Assembly: GCA_910587095.1 (NCBI GenBank)
Contig: CAJUMJ010000038.1
Location: 1-64,000, forward strand
Length of the DNA stretch: 64,000 nucleotides
Direction: 5' to 3'
Source of the DNA: an uncultured Lachnospiraceae bacterium
GTDB taxonomy: Bacteria; Bacillota; Clostridia; Lachnospirales; Lachnospiraceae
Each line of letters begins with the position of its first letter. The first letter of the stretch is position 1. Below, in pieces: positions 38,681 through 46,871 of this stretch. Both the position numbers and the translations under genes were made by a program. Under the pieces are notes generated by a model, which made no database searches, was not told the DNA's origin, and worked only from the letters and a program-made list of their open reading frames with translations.

Positions 38681-41497
38681 TTAATTCATATAGTTCTCCC
38701 GCATCTCGGCCTCCGCCGCCTGCACCTCCTCGAGAAGCTCTCTCGCACTAACCCGGATCGCCCCGGCCCCCATGATGATGATCTGCTCAAGCCCGTCGGA
38801 AGTCGCCACCCGCACACGGTAATTTTTCCGGCTCATCACATGGGTTACCTTCTCGATATACTGATCCGCCGTCTCCGCTTCCCTCGTGTAGACTACGTCT
38901 ATATTGTGGTAATGCTCCACGCTGCCCGGATTTCCCTTCACGCGGTATGCGTCAAAGACCAGAATCAGGTGCATTTTGCGATAAGCCTGATAATTGCAGA
39001 GAATATCCATCAGTCTTCCCCGGGCGGCGTTTAAGTCCGCTCCGGCAAGCCCGGAAAGTTCCTTCCATGCAAAGATAATATTGTAGCCGTCCACCAGAAG
39101 GTATTCCTCCTGTTTCGCCTGCCCGCCATGGTATTCAACTTCGGCGGGCGCCGCCGTCTTTGCCCGGATGGTTCTCGCCCACCCTTGCTTTTTCGGCTCT
39201 TTTGCGCCAAATGTCCGCGCAAAAATCTCTTCCACTTCATCTTGACCAATAAAGTCAATCGTAGTTCCGCCGCCGGAAGTACGTCTTGCGTATCTTTCGG
39301 CAAAGTTCCCCGCTACAGCGCCGCTTCCCGCACCGCCATCCCCGGTGCTGTCGTCCCGACTGTACCGGAAGCATTGACCATCTTGGCCGTTTTTGTCATC
39401 CACCCCGTAAACGCTGCCGTCCGACAACCGCCACCCCGTTTTCAGAGCCGGTTCCAGGTGCATGTACTCCTCCACCTTGTTCCACTCCACCACAAATCCC
39501 GCGCCGTGGGCGCAGAACACGGAACCGCACGGGTTCTCCGTATCATGTTCCGCCTCGTAGCCGATCTGTTCCATGACCTCATCCGCGTTATGACACGGCT
39601 CATAGCCAAACAGTCTCGTAAACAGCCGTCCTTTTCCCCCGGTATAGGCGAGCATTTTCGTCTGGTACCCGCCAAATTCGGAGACGGGAACCGTTCCCTC
39701 AAGCACAGCCTCCTCTCCTGCCGTCTCCGGCGCGTCAAAGCGGCCGCTCATTGCCTGCACGTCCGTCATGGCACGCCCCACCAGCGAAGCGGGCAGCTCC
39801 ATGCGGAAGGCATAGACAGGCTCCAAAAGCACGCTCCTTGCCCGGCACAGGCCCTGTCTTAGCGCGCGGTAGGTCGCCTGCCTGAAATCACCGCCCTCCG
39901 TGTGCTTCACATGGGATTTTCCCGCCGCCAGCGTAATCTGCATATCCGTAACCGGCGACCCCGTGAGGACGCCGAGATGCGTCTTTTCCTCCAGATGGGT
40001 CAGAATCAACCGCTGCCAATTCCGGTCCAGTTTGTCCTCACTGCAGCGGCTTCGGAAAGTAAGACCGCTCCCCCGCTCTCCCGGTTCCAAAATCAGATGC
40101 ACCTCCGCATAGTGCCTGAGCGGCTCAAAATGTCCTACGCCCTCCGCCACATCCGCAATGGTTTCCTTATAGAGAACACTCCCCTCGTCAAAGTCCACGT
40201 CTATTCCGAAACGCTCTGAAATCAGTTTCCTCAAAATCTCGATCTGCACCTCGCCCATCAGCCGGACGTGGAGTTCCCCGCTCTGTTCCTGTCTGAGGAG
40301 ATGAAGCTGCGGCTCCTCCTCTTCAAGTTTACATAACTTTATATACATATCATGGATATCGCACCCGTCAGGGAGATTGACCCGGTAAGTCATAACCGGC
40401 TCCAATACAGGCAGCACCGCCTCTTTTTCCGCGCCAATCCCCTGTCCGCAAAATGTGCGTTCCGGCCCCAAAAGCGCACAGATACTCCCGGCCTCCGCCT
40501 CCTGTACGGTAGTGTACTTCTCCCCCGAATACAGACGAATCTGGTCAATCTTTTCCGCGCAGTCACCCGCCGCCTTATCCGTCCCCGCCCCTGGCTGTCC
40601 ACCGGACACCGTTATCGTCTGTTTGACCTTCAGACTGCCCCCGGTTATCCTGATATGCGTCAGGCGGTTGCCCTGCGCGTCCCTCGTGATCTTAAAGACT
40701 CTCGCCCCAAAATCCTTCCCGCGCTCCGGCACAGGCGCATATGTCGAGAGGGCGTCTAACAGCGCCTCCACGCCATCCCCTTTCAGAGCGGAACCAAAAA
40801 AACAGGGAAACACCTTCCTGCTTCCTATAAGCGCGGCAATCTCCCCGTCTCCGACAGGCGCCTCCCTAAATCCACGCTCCGCTTTGGTCTTTCCCTGCCG
40901 GATGCTGTCGGTCTGTTCCCTCGCCGCGTCCTGCTCCACCCACTCCAGATACTTCTCCAACAGCGCGTCGTCGCACACGGCTATATTCTCATAAAATTCG
41001 TCCGTGTTTTCTCCGCCCGAACCCGAAAAGCGCACGCACCTCTCATCCAGCTCTTTTCTGAGCCCCAAAAGCAGCCTGTCCGCATCCGTCCCCGGCTGGT
41101 CCATCTTGTTGACAAAGACAAATGCCGGCACATGGTATCGCTCCAACAGTTTCCAGAGCGTCATTGTGTGGCTCTGCACCCCGTCCGCGCCGTTCACAAT
41201 AAGCACTGCGCAGTCCATGACCTGCAGCGTCCTCTCCATCTCCGCAGAAAAATCCACATGCCCGGGCGTATCCAAAATCGTCGCCTCCATGCCTTTCCAC
41301 GAAAAGCGGGCCTGCTTTGAAAAAATGGTGATACCCCTCTCCCGCTCCTGTGTGTCCGTATCCAGAAACGTATCCCTGTGATCCACCCGCCCAAGACTCC
41401 TGATCTCTCCGGCCGCATAGAGCATACGCTCCGCCAGAGTTGTCTTCCCTGCGTCCACATGGGCCAGCAGGCCGATCACTGTCTTTTTCGCGCTCAT
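38681..41497 (-). CDS. TetM-like translational GTPase fused to a YacP/Rae1-like NYN domain
   Basis: The 938-residue protein joins two modules. Residues 1-690 follow TetM/EF-G-type ribosomal GTPases: AHVDAGKTTL (P-loop), ERGITI, DTPGHVDF, NKMD, then EF-G-like domains II-V ending near CGSVFCAHGAGFVVEW. After a linker of about 100 residues rich in Gly, Ser and Asp, residues 795-930 form a NYN (PIN-like) nuclease domain: LLVDGYNIIFAW, LILVFDAYRVKG and EAETADQYIEK, with the acidic residues expected for metal binding. This domain resembles YacP, known in Bacillus as the ribosome-associated endonuclease Rae1. In the loop where TetM has its tetracycline-displacing residues, this protein reads KHTEGG, so resistance is not implied. 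The ATG overlaps the previous stop (ATGA). I infer an enzyme that binds the ribosomal A-site and cleaves RNA there. Confidence 0.88.
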   Translation of the reverse strand: MSAKKTVIGLLAHVDAGKTTLAERMLYAAGEIRSLGRVDHRDTFLDTDTQERERGITIFSKQARFSWKGMEATILDTPGHVDFSAEMERTLQVMDCAVLIVNGADGVQSHTMTLWKLLERYHVPAFVFVNKMDQPGTDADRLLLGLRKELDERCVRFSGSGGENTDEFYENIAVCDDALLEKYLEWVEQDAAREQTDSIRQGKTKAERGFREAPVGDGEIAALIGSRKVFPCFFGSALKGDGVEALLDALSTYAPVPERGKDFGARVFKITRDAQGNRLTHIRITGGSLKVKQTITVSGGQPGAGTDKAAGDCAEKIDQIRLYSGEKYTTVQEAEAGSICALLGPERTFCGQGIGAEKEAVLPVLEPVMTYRVNLPDGCDIHDMYIKLCKLEEEEPQLHLLRQEQSGELHVRLMGEVQIEILRKLISERFGIDVDFDEGSVLYKETIADVAEGVGHFEPLRHYAEVHLILEPGERGSGLTFRSRCSEDKLDRNWQRLILTHLEEKTHLGVLTGSPVTDMQITLAAGKSHVKHTEGGDFRQATYRALRQGLCRARSVLLEPVYAFRMELPASLVGRAMTDVQAMSGRFDAPETAGEEAVLEGTVPVSEFGGYQTKMLAYTGGKGRLFTRLFGYEPCHNADEVMEQIGYEAEHDTENPCGSVFCAHGAGFVVEWNKVEEYMHLEPALKTGWRLSDGSVYGVDDKNGQDGQCFRYSRDDSTGDGGAGSGAVAGNFAERYARRTSGGGTTIDFIGQDEVEEIFARTFGAKEPKKQGWARTIRAKTAAPAEVEYHGGQAKQEEYLLVDGYNIIFAWKELSGLAGADLNAARGRLMDILCNYQAYRKMHLILVFDAYRVKGNPGSVEHYHNIDVVYTREAETADQYIEKVTHVMSRKNYRVRVATSDGLEQIIIMGAGAIRVSARELLEEVQAAEAEMRENYMN

Positions 41498-43557
41498 ACT
41501 CCCTGCTCCCCATGTTCCCGAAAACCGTTTCCTCCGTCACATTCCCCCATTTCCGAGAGAGTCACAAAGCGGTCGTAATGCTCCTTCTTAAACATCTTTT
41601 TGTAAAGCGCTAAAAGCGCGGAAAGCGACGCCTCCCGCTTTTTTTCTCCAAACGCCTTATAAAGTACGCTGTAGTCCACCCCAAACAGCACGGAGCGAAG
41701 CGTCGTCATCTCACAGCCGCAGGACCGGTAAAAAGCGATCCTCCTTGATCTGGTAAGCCTCTGCCCTTCATCCCGCGCGGCCGAAACCCTCTCGGACTCT
41801 ATGTAAAGTCCTTCCACTTCCGGCAGCTCCTCCTCAAAATAAGTCTCAAACAAGGAAAACGCCTGGTGCCCCAAACCGGTGCCCCGCCTGTCTCGCAAAA
41901 TGGCAAAGTAATCGAGAAGCGCGCATTTTGTCTCCTCACACAAAATAAAGACGGCGTACCCGACAAGCGCCTCCCCCTCGTATATCCCCAAAGAAAATCC
42001 ATAGCCCGCGTCCACGCTCCTTGTGATATGACTCAGTGGTTTTAGCTCGTCGGAGGGAAAATCCTCTTTCATATAAGTTGTATAGATCCGTCCGATCTCA
42101 TCGTTATCCAGTTTTTTTACCTTGTACGACTCCATCTTGTTCTCCCCGCCATACCCTTGTACGTACACAAAGGTTTCCATGTCGTTTTCCCTCTCCATGC
42201 GGTAAGAAGGATTTAACAGCGCCTCCACAAAATCCTGTCCTCCTGTCTCCATCACCGTCACCGGAATGCCGAGTGACTCCTCCACATCGCGCACCGTGAC
42301 ATCATCCAGAAAAACCTGTTCCCCGCTTCTTAACATATTGACGGGAATAAGCAAGGTATCCCCCAGCTCCTCACCCGCCTGCTGCCGCTTGCTCAACTGG
42401 TCGATCATATCCTGTCCGGTGACAAGTCCTGCGACCGTAATAGTCTCCCCGAAGAAATCATTGCGGATGGCACAGACGTGGGCGCGCAGGCCCGGACAAG
42501 CCTCCATCATTTTTTCCGCCGCTTTTTGTATCACCGGAAAAGGAAGCGTTCCTGTGGCGATCGTCACCGTGCGCGCAGCCTGCTGCCGCTTTTCCCGATC
42601 ACCCGCATCCCGCGAAAGCGCCCCGAACGCCTCCTCAAATTCCTCCTGAAACAGGCGCATCATACCGACACCGTTTTCCAACTGGATATACCCGTCGTAG
42701 CGTTCCTCCTCCGGAAAATCCCGCTTTGCCAGCATATAAAACTCGTCGCTGGCATGGATAAAGTGTAAACCATACCGGTCAAAGCAGATTTTCTGGTACT
42801 CCTCGATCATGTCGATGATTTCTCCGGCATCCTCCCTCGTAAATAGTTCCAAAGGATAAAGGTTCTCCCTATATTTCGTAATCCCCGCGGGCACCACGGA
42901 AACGCTCCGCATAAAGGGCAGATATCTCATCAGATCCGTAATGCTGCGCCGCAGTTCTTCCCCGTCATTAACGCCCTTGCAGCACACAATCTGGCCGTTC
43001 ATCTCCACATGGCCCTCGTAAAACCTGTCAAGAAAACGCAGCTTCTCCCCCGCGAAGCGGTTGTGAAGCATCCGGCACCGCAGCTCGGGGTTCGTCGTCT
43101 GCACCGAAATATTGATGGGCGCAAGCTGCATCTTGACAATGCGCTCCACGTCCCGCCCGGTCATATTGGTCAGCGTGATATAGTTGCCCTGCAAGAAGGA
43201 AAGACGGGAATCGTCATCCTTGAAATACAAAGTTTCCCGCATCCCGGGCGGCATCTGGTCGATAAAACAGAAGATACACTTGTTGCTGCAGGAACGATAA
43301 TCGCTCATCAGGCTGTTTTCGAATTCAACGCCCAAATCATCGTCATAGTCCTTGTCTATCTCCAAAAGCCACTCCTCGCCGTCCGCCTTACGTACAAGCA
43401 CTTCCACGTATTCATCCTTCATCAGATAGCGGTAATCAAACACATCCTCTATTTCATTGTCATTAACGGAAAGAAGGACGTCGCCCTTCTCAATTCCCAT
43501 CTCCTGCGCGATGGAACCGGGCACAACCTCCTTCACCACATGTTCTTTCCTATTCAA
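41494..43557 (-). CDS. DUF512 PDZ/radical SAM protein fused to a GNAT acetyltransferase
   Basis: The 687-residue protein begins with a PDZ-like domain (about 5-70; VVPGSIAQEMGIEKGDVLLS). A radical SAM segment follows, with the cluster cysteines in CSNKCIFCF near residue 87, and then the DUF512 domain up to about 455. The last 210 residues (from about 475) are a GNAT acetyltransferase with the CoA loop RDRRGTGLGHQAF. DUF512 proteins normally lack such a tail. The start is a TTG at 43557 with AGGAGAGG seven bases upstream. Inside the gene, GGGGAG stands six bases before the ATG at about 42135, so the GNAT part may also be made separately. The reaction is unknown. The next gene starts within its stop codon. 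Confidence 0.85.
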   Translation of the reverse strand: MNRKEHVVKEVVPGSIAQEMGIEKGDVLLSVNDNEIEDVFDYRYLMKDEYVEVLVRKADGEEWLLEIDKDYDDDLGVEFENSLMSDYRSCSNKCIFCFIDQMPPGMRETLYFKDDDSRLSFLQGNYITLTNMTGRDVERIVKMQLAPINISVQTTNPELRCRMLHNRFAGEKLRFLDRFYEGHVEMNGQIVCCKGVNDGEELRRSITDLMRYLPFMRSVSVVPAGITKYRENLYPLELFTREDAGEIIDMIEEYQKICFDRYGLHFIHASDEFYMLAKRDFPEEERYDGYIQLENGVGMMRLFQEEFEEAFGALSRDAGDREKRQQAARTVTIATGTLPFPVIQKAAEKMMEACPGLRAHVCAIRNDFFGETITVAGLVTGQDMIDQLSKRQQAGEELGDTLLIPVNMLRSGEQVFLDDVTVRDVEESLGIPVTVMETGGQDFVEALLNPSYRMERENDMETFVYVQGYGGENKMESYKVKKLDNDEIGRIYTTYMKEDFPSDELKPLSHITRSVDAGYGFSLGIYEGEALVGYAVFILCEETKCALLDYFAILRDRRGTGLGHQAFSLFETYFEEELPEVEGLYIESERVSAARDEGQRLTRSRRIAFYRSCGCEMTTLRSVLFGVDYSVLYKAFGEKKREASLSALLALYKKMFKKEHYDRFVTLSEMGECDGGNGFREHGEQGV

Positions 43558-43613
43558 ATCCGCACCTCTCCTGCCAGTCGACTCATACAGTCAATCATGT
43601 CGCCCTCTGACGC

Positions 43614-43787
43614 CTACTCCAAAATCCTGTACTCCAGCATTTCGTACAAAAGTTTTGTCCCCTCTTTGATCTCCGGCGGCAAAAGGGCGCGCGCCACCAG
43701 CTTATACCCGTCCTCCTGTTCGTCGATGCGCTCCAAGTTGGCATAATCTCCGTCGATACTTGCAACCCGATACTGAAATGTATACAT
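43614..43787 (-). CDS. Small conserved-looking protein (57 aa)
   Basis: The frame reads MYTFQYRVASIDGDYANLER, then EDGYKLVARALLPPEIKEG, and ends with YEMLEYRILE. It alternates strands and acidic turns and looks like a small beta-rich protein. GGGAGA lies just before the ATG, with AAGGAG further upstream. It lies between bioB (63 bases) and the radical SAM fusion gene (56 bases), on the same strand, and is probably cotranscribed. I have seen similar small proteins in Lachnospiraceae but cannot name a function. Confidence 0.65.
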   Translation of the reverse strand: MYTFQYRVASIDGDYANLERIDEQEDGYKLVARALLPPEIKEGTKLLYEMLEYRILE

Positions 43788-43850
43788 GCTCTCCCTGCTC
43801 CTTCCCGTTCTCTTTTCGCCTTCAGGGATTTGCGCATGTTTTATGCCTGC

Positions 43851-44819
43851 CTATCCCTTTACCACAGTATACCCCATTTGTTCAAGAAGCGCCATATCCG
43901 TTTGCACGGTAATACCCGCCGTCGTCAACATATCCCCGCTTATGGCCGCGTTCGCGCCGCCGGCAAAGCATTTTTCACCTTTATCGCAAAGAAGCCCTCT
44001 TCCGCCAGCCAGCCGGATCGACGCATCCGGTATGATAAAGCGGAAAACAGCCACAATCCGGCGCACCTCGTCATATGTGAGCGCCGGGTTATTTTCGCAG
44101 GGCGTACCCGGAATCGGATTTAACACATTTACGGGAACGGATTTCACGCCGAGCGCCCTTGCCGTCAGCACCATATCGATCCGATCCTCCATGGTTTCCC
44201 CAAGACCCATGATGCCGCCGCTGCAGACCTCGAGCCCCGCACGTTTCGCCGCCAAAAGCGTCTCTATCTTGTCCGCGTAGGTGTGGGTTGTGCAGACAAA
44301 CGGAAAATACCGCTCGGAGGATTCCAGATTGCAGTGGACGCGTGACGCTCCCGCCTCCTTAAGCTTAACGAAATCCGCCTCGGCAAGCAGTCCGAAGGAG
44401 ACGCAGACCTCTATGCCGGCCTCACGCCGCACCGCGCGAATGCTCTCGCAGACCTGCTCAATCTCCGCCTCCGAAAGCCGCCTGCCGCTTGTGACGACAG
44501 AATAGCGCAGCACCCCCTGGGCCGCGTTACGTTTCGCCTGTTCCACGATTTTCTCCGTGGAAAGAAGCGGATAGGACTCCCCGCAGGCGGTCGCATAATG
44601 AGCGCTCTGCGCACAGTATTTGCAGTCCTCCGAGCACTTCCCGCACTTTCCGTTTATAATCGTACAAAGATCAAAACGGTCTTTACAAAAATGTTTTCTG
44701 ATCCCGTCCGCCGCCTGGCAAAGCTCCTCCAAAGGCGCCTTGGTAAGAGGCATAATCTCCTCCTTTGTGAGCAGCTCGCCACGGTATATTTTTTCCTGCA
44801 ATTCTCTTATCTTTTCCAT
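43851..44819 (-). CDS. bioB: Biotin synthase
   Basis: This radical SAM enzyme inserts sulfur into dethiobiotin, the last step of biotin synthesis. The cluster motif CSEDCKYCAQS lies near residues 62-72, SGRRLS near 110, and the second cluster environment with CNLESS and RLAGGRG near 160 and 267. The product has 322 residues from the chosen start at 44819 (MEKIRELQ), which has GAGGAAG in front. Another possible start, a GTG at 44870, lies inside a strong inverted repeat (44844-44880), so I reject it. It is the last bio gene of the bioY-bioD-bioA-bioB run. No bioC, bioH or bioF is here, so earlier steps must be elsewhere or pimelate precursors imported. Confidence 0.95.
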   Translation of the reverse strand: MEKIRELQEKIYRGELLTKEEIMPLTKAPLEELCQAADGIRKHFCKDRFDLCTIINGKCGKCSEDCKYCAQSAHYATACGESYPLLSTEKIVEQAKRNAAQGVLRYSVVTSGRRLSEAEIEQVCESIRAVRREAGIEVCVSFGLLAEADFVKLKEAGASRVHCNLESSERYFPFVCTTHTYADKIETLLAAKRAGLEVCSGGIMGLGETMEDRIDMVLTARALGVKSVPVNVLNPIPGTPCENNPALTYDEVRRIVAVFRFIIPDASIRLAGGRGLLCDKGEKCFAGGANAAISGDMLTTAGITVQTDMALLEQMGYTVVKG

Positions 44820-44843
44820 CTTCCTCTTCCTCATTTTCCGTAA

Positions 44844-44880
44844 CAGTTCAGCCTTCGGCTTCACTGTCACACCTGAACTG
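44844..44880 (-). promoter_or_regulatory. Intergenic hairpin between bioA and bioB
   Basis: CAGTTCAG (44844-44851) pairs with CTGAACTG (44873-44880), and GCC-TTC-GGC forms a smaller stem next to the left arm. It could set the ratio of BioA to BioB by partial termination or by protecting the mRNA end. There is no T-run. Confidence 0.45.
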
Positions 44881-44894
44881 CTGCCATCATAACA

Positions 44895-46082
44895 TTAATC
44901 AAACCACTCTGTCATCACGGAAAGCACCTTCACCAGCTCCTCCTCCGCGATCACATAGGGCGGCATCGCGTAGAGGCAGTTCAGGAAAGGTCTTGCAAAA
45001 ACGCCCCGCTTTGCCGCAAATTCCTGGTATCCCGCAAGATCGTTCCTGTCACGCACCTCCAGACAGACGCAGCCGCCCATCATGCGCACATCCTTCACCT
45101 TAGGGCTGGAAAAGTCCGCCAGTTCCCGTCTCATTATCTCCGTGATCCGGTGAATCTTCGCCATATAGTCCTGCCCCTCAAACAGCTCGATGGAGGCAAG
45201 GGCCACGCTGCAGGCAAGGGCGTTGCCCATAAATGTCGGGCCGTGCATCAGCGCAAGCGACGGATCGTCCCCGTAAAATCCCCGGTAAACCTTCTCTCCC
45301 GCCACCGTCGCCGCATGGCCTATGTATCCGCCCGTCAGCGCCTTGCCGAGCACCAGAATATCCGGCAGCACCTCGTCCGCCACAAACCGGTATCCAGTCC
45401 TCCCAAAGCCCGTCGCCACCTCGTCAAAGATAAGCAGCACATCATATTGGTCACAAAGCTGTCTCGCCCGCCTTAAAAAGTCCAACCCGTACATCCGCAT
45501 ACCGCCCGCCCCTTGCAGAAGCGGCTCCACAATAAAGCAGCCTAGCTCGTCATGATGCTTCTCAAACGCCTCCTCCAGCGCCGAAATCTCCGTATCAATG
45601 TGGATGACTCCCTTCTTTTCCCCAAACGCAAAATGGTAGTCCTCGTCGTCCCCGACTTCCATCGTCTTGAAGGTGTCCCCGTGGTAGGAGTGAGTGAGCG
45701 AGAGCACCGTTTTGCGCGGGTCTTTTCTGTTCACGTTATACTGCAGCGCCATCTTGAGCGCCACCTCCACCGCCACCGAACCGGAATCCGAAAAAAAGCA
45801 GTAGTCCAGATCGCCCGGCAGCCACGAAGCCAGCTTGTCCGACAGCTTCCGCACAGCAGAATGGGTCAGTCCTCCCAGCATCACATGGGAAAAAATATCC
45901 GCCTGCTCCTTGATCGCCCTCGTCAGCACCGGATGTTTGTAACCGTGGATCACGCTCCACCATGAGGAGATGGAGTCAATCATCTTGTCTCCCTCTTTTG
46001 TATAGAGATACACGCCCTCCGCATCCACGATCTCGTAAGGCGGTTTCATGGTTTTCATCTGTTCGTAAGGATACCAGATCAT
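44895..46082 (-). CDS. bioA: Adenosylmethionine-8-amino-7-oxononanoate aminotransferase
   Basis: BioA makes 7,8-diaminopelargonate (DAPA) from KAPA with S-adenosylmethionine as amino donor, using PLP. The family motifs are SSWWSVIHGYKHP near residues 39-51, SHSYHGDTFKTMEVGD-like LTHSYHGDTFKTMEVGDD near 128-145, the PLP aspartate in LLIFDEVATGFGRTG near 216-230, and the PLP lysine in LGKALTGGYIG near 245-255. With 395 residues it is somewhat shorter than the E. coli enzyme (about 430). It follows bioD with a 105-base gap holding two copies of the TTATGTAAAC motif, and precedes bioB. Confidence 0.94.
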   Translation of the reverse strand: MIWYPYEQMKTMKPPYEIVDAEGVYLYTKEGDKMIDSISSWWSVIHGYKHPVLTRAIKEQADIFSHVMLGGLTHSAVRKLSDKLASWLPGDLDYCFFSDSGSVAVEVALKMALQYNVNRKDPRKTVLSLTHSYHGDTFKTMEVGDDEDYHFAFGEKKGVIHIDTEISALEEAFEKHHDELGCFIVEPLLQGAGGMRMYGLDFLRRARQLCDQYDVLLIFDEVATGFGRTGYRFVADEVLPDILVLGKALTGGYIGHAATVAGEKVYRGFYGDDPSLALMHGPTFMGNALACSVALASIELFEGQDYMAKIHRITEIMRRELADFSSPKVKDVRMMGGCVCLEVRDRNDLAGYQEFAAKRGVFARPFLNCLYAMPPYVIAEEELVKVLSVMTEWFD

Positions 46083-46110
46083 CTCAAAGTCCTCTTTTCT
46101 CTCGAAAAAT

Positions 46111-46179
46111 GAATTATGTAAACCTAATCATCTGCATCTTTCGTGTGTTTGAATTTACGCGCTTGAATTTATGTAAACC
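46111..46179. repeat. Pair of GAATTTATGTAAACC motifs between bioD and bioA
   Basis: The copies are at 46111-46124 (one T shorter) and 46165-46179. The same motif occurs two or three times in the gaps 7968-8081, 8858-8961 and 21264-21368, always between minus-strand genes. Confidence 0.5.
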
Positions 46180-46187
46180 AACTCCCG

Positions 46188-46871
46188 TCAGCTATACAAC
46201 TCCCGCAGCGCCCGGGCATCCATGGAAAGTTCCCGGTCGCCCTCCCGCACGCAGGCAAGCGTTTTAAGTCCCGTCAGCTCCTCGCACATACGGATATTGT
46301 CCTCCTCCATCACATCGCCGGGATGAAAACGGTTAAAGATCATCCCCACGACAGGAATGTTTCTGGCACGCATGTACGTTACGGTCAGCACCACGCTGTT
46401 GATCGTGCCAAGCCCCGCGTCCGCTACAAGCAGGCATGACAAATCAAGCGCCTTTATCACGTCCTCCAACATGATCCGCTCCTCATCATAACGGATGGGA
46501 CAGAGAATACCGCCGCTGCCCTCCACCGTCACATAATCGTATGCTTCGCTGACCTTCCGAAATCCCTCCAGAACCACGGACAGCTCCACCGGCCCTCCCT
46601 CGATACGAGCCGCCAGATGGGGCGAATACGCGTTTTCATATATGTAAGGACACATCTTCTCCAAAGGCTGTGCTATCCCGGAAACTTCCTTCACAGACAA
46701 TGCGTCTCCCGGAATCAGCGAGCCATCCGCTCTTCTCTCATTGCCGCTCATCGCCGCCTTATAGTAGGCGGCTTCCCCCCCGCTCTCCCTGAGCTTCTTA
46801 ATGACCAAACCGGTCACATATGTTTTACCCACATCCGTACCCGTTCCTGTGATAAAGAGATTTTTGCTCAT
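46188..46871 (-). CDS. bioD: Dethiobiotin synthetase
   Basis: BioD closes the ureido ring of dethiobiotin from DAPA, CO2 and ATP. The P-loop is GTGTDVGKTYVTG near residues 7-19. EGSGGILCPI near 115-124 and LVADAGLGTINSVVLT near 146-161 are typical. The length of 227 residues is normal. The ATG overlaps the bioY stop by four bases, so import and synthesis genes are translationally coupled. It belongs to the BirA-controlled run that starts at 47491. Confidence 0.95.
   Translation of the reverse strand: MSKNLFITGTGTDVGKTYVTGLVIKKLRESGGEAAYYKAAMSGNERRADGSLIPGDALSVKEVSGIAQPLEKMCPYIYENAYSPHLAARIEGGPVELSVVLEGFRKVSEAYDYVTVEGSGGILCPIRYDEERIMLEDVIKALDLSCLLVADAGLGTINSVVLTVTYMRARNIPVVGMIFNRFHPGDVMEEDNIRMCEELTGLKTLACVREGDRELSMDARALRELYS

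Noticed and set aside
38681..41497. A tetracycline resistance gene
   Set aside because: The GTPase part is TetM-like, but the domain IV loop that displaces tetracycline reads KHTEGG instead of the TetM residues, and a nuclease domain is attached. Resistance is not supported.
44820..44870. A longer bioB start at the GTG at 44870
   Set aside because: It lies inside the inverted repeat at 44844-44880 and has no ribosome binding site; the ATG at 44819 has one.
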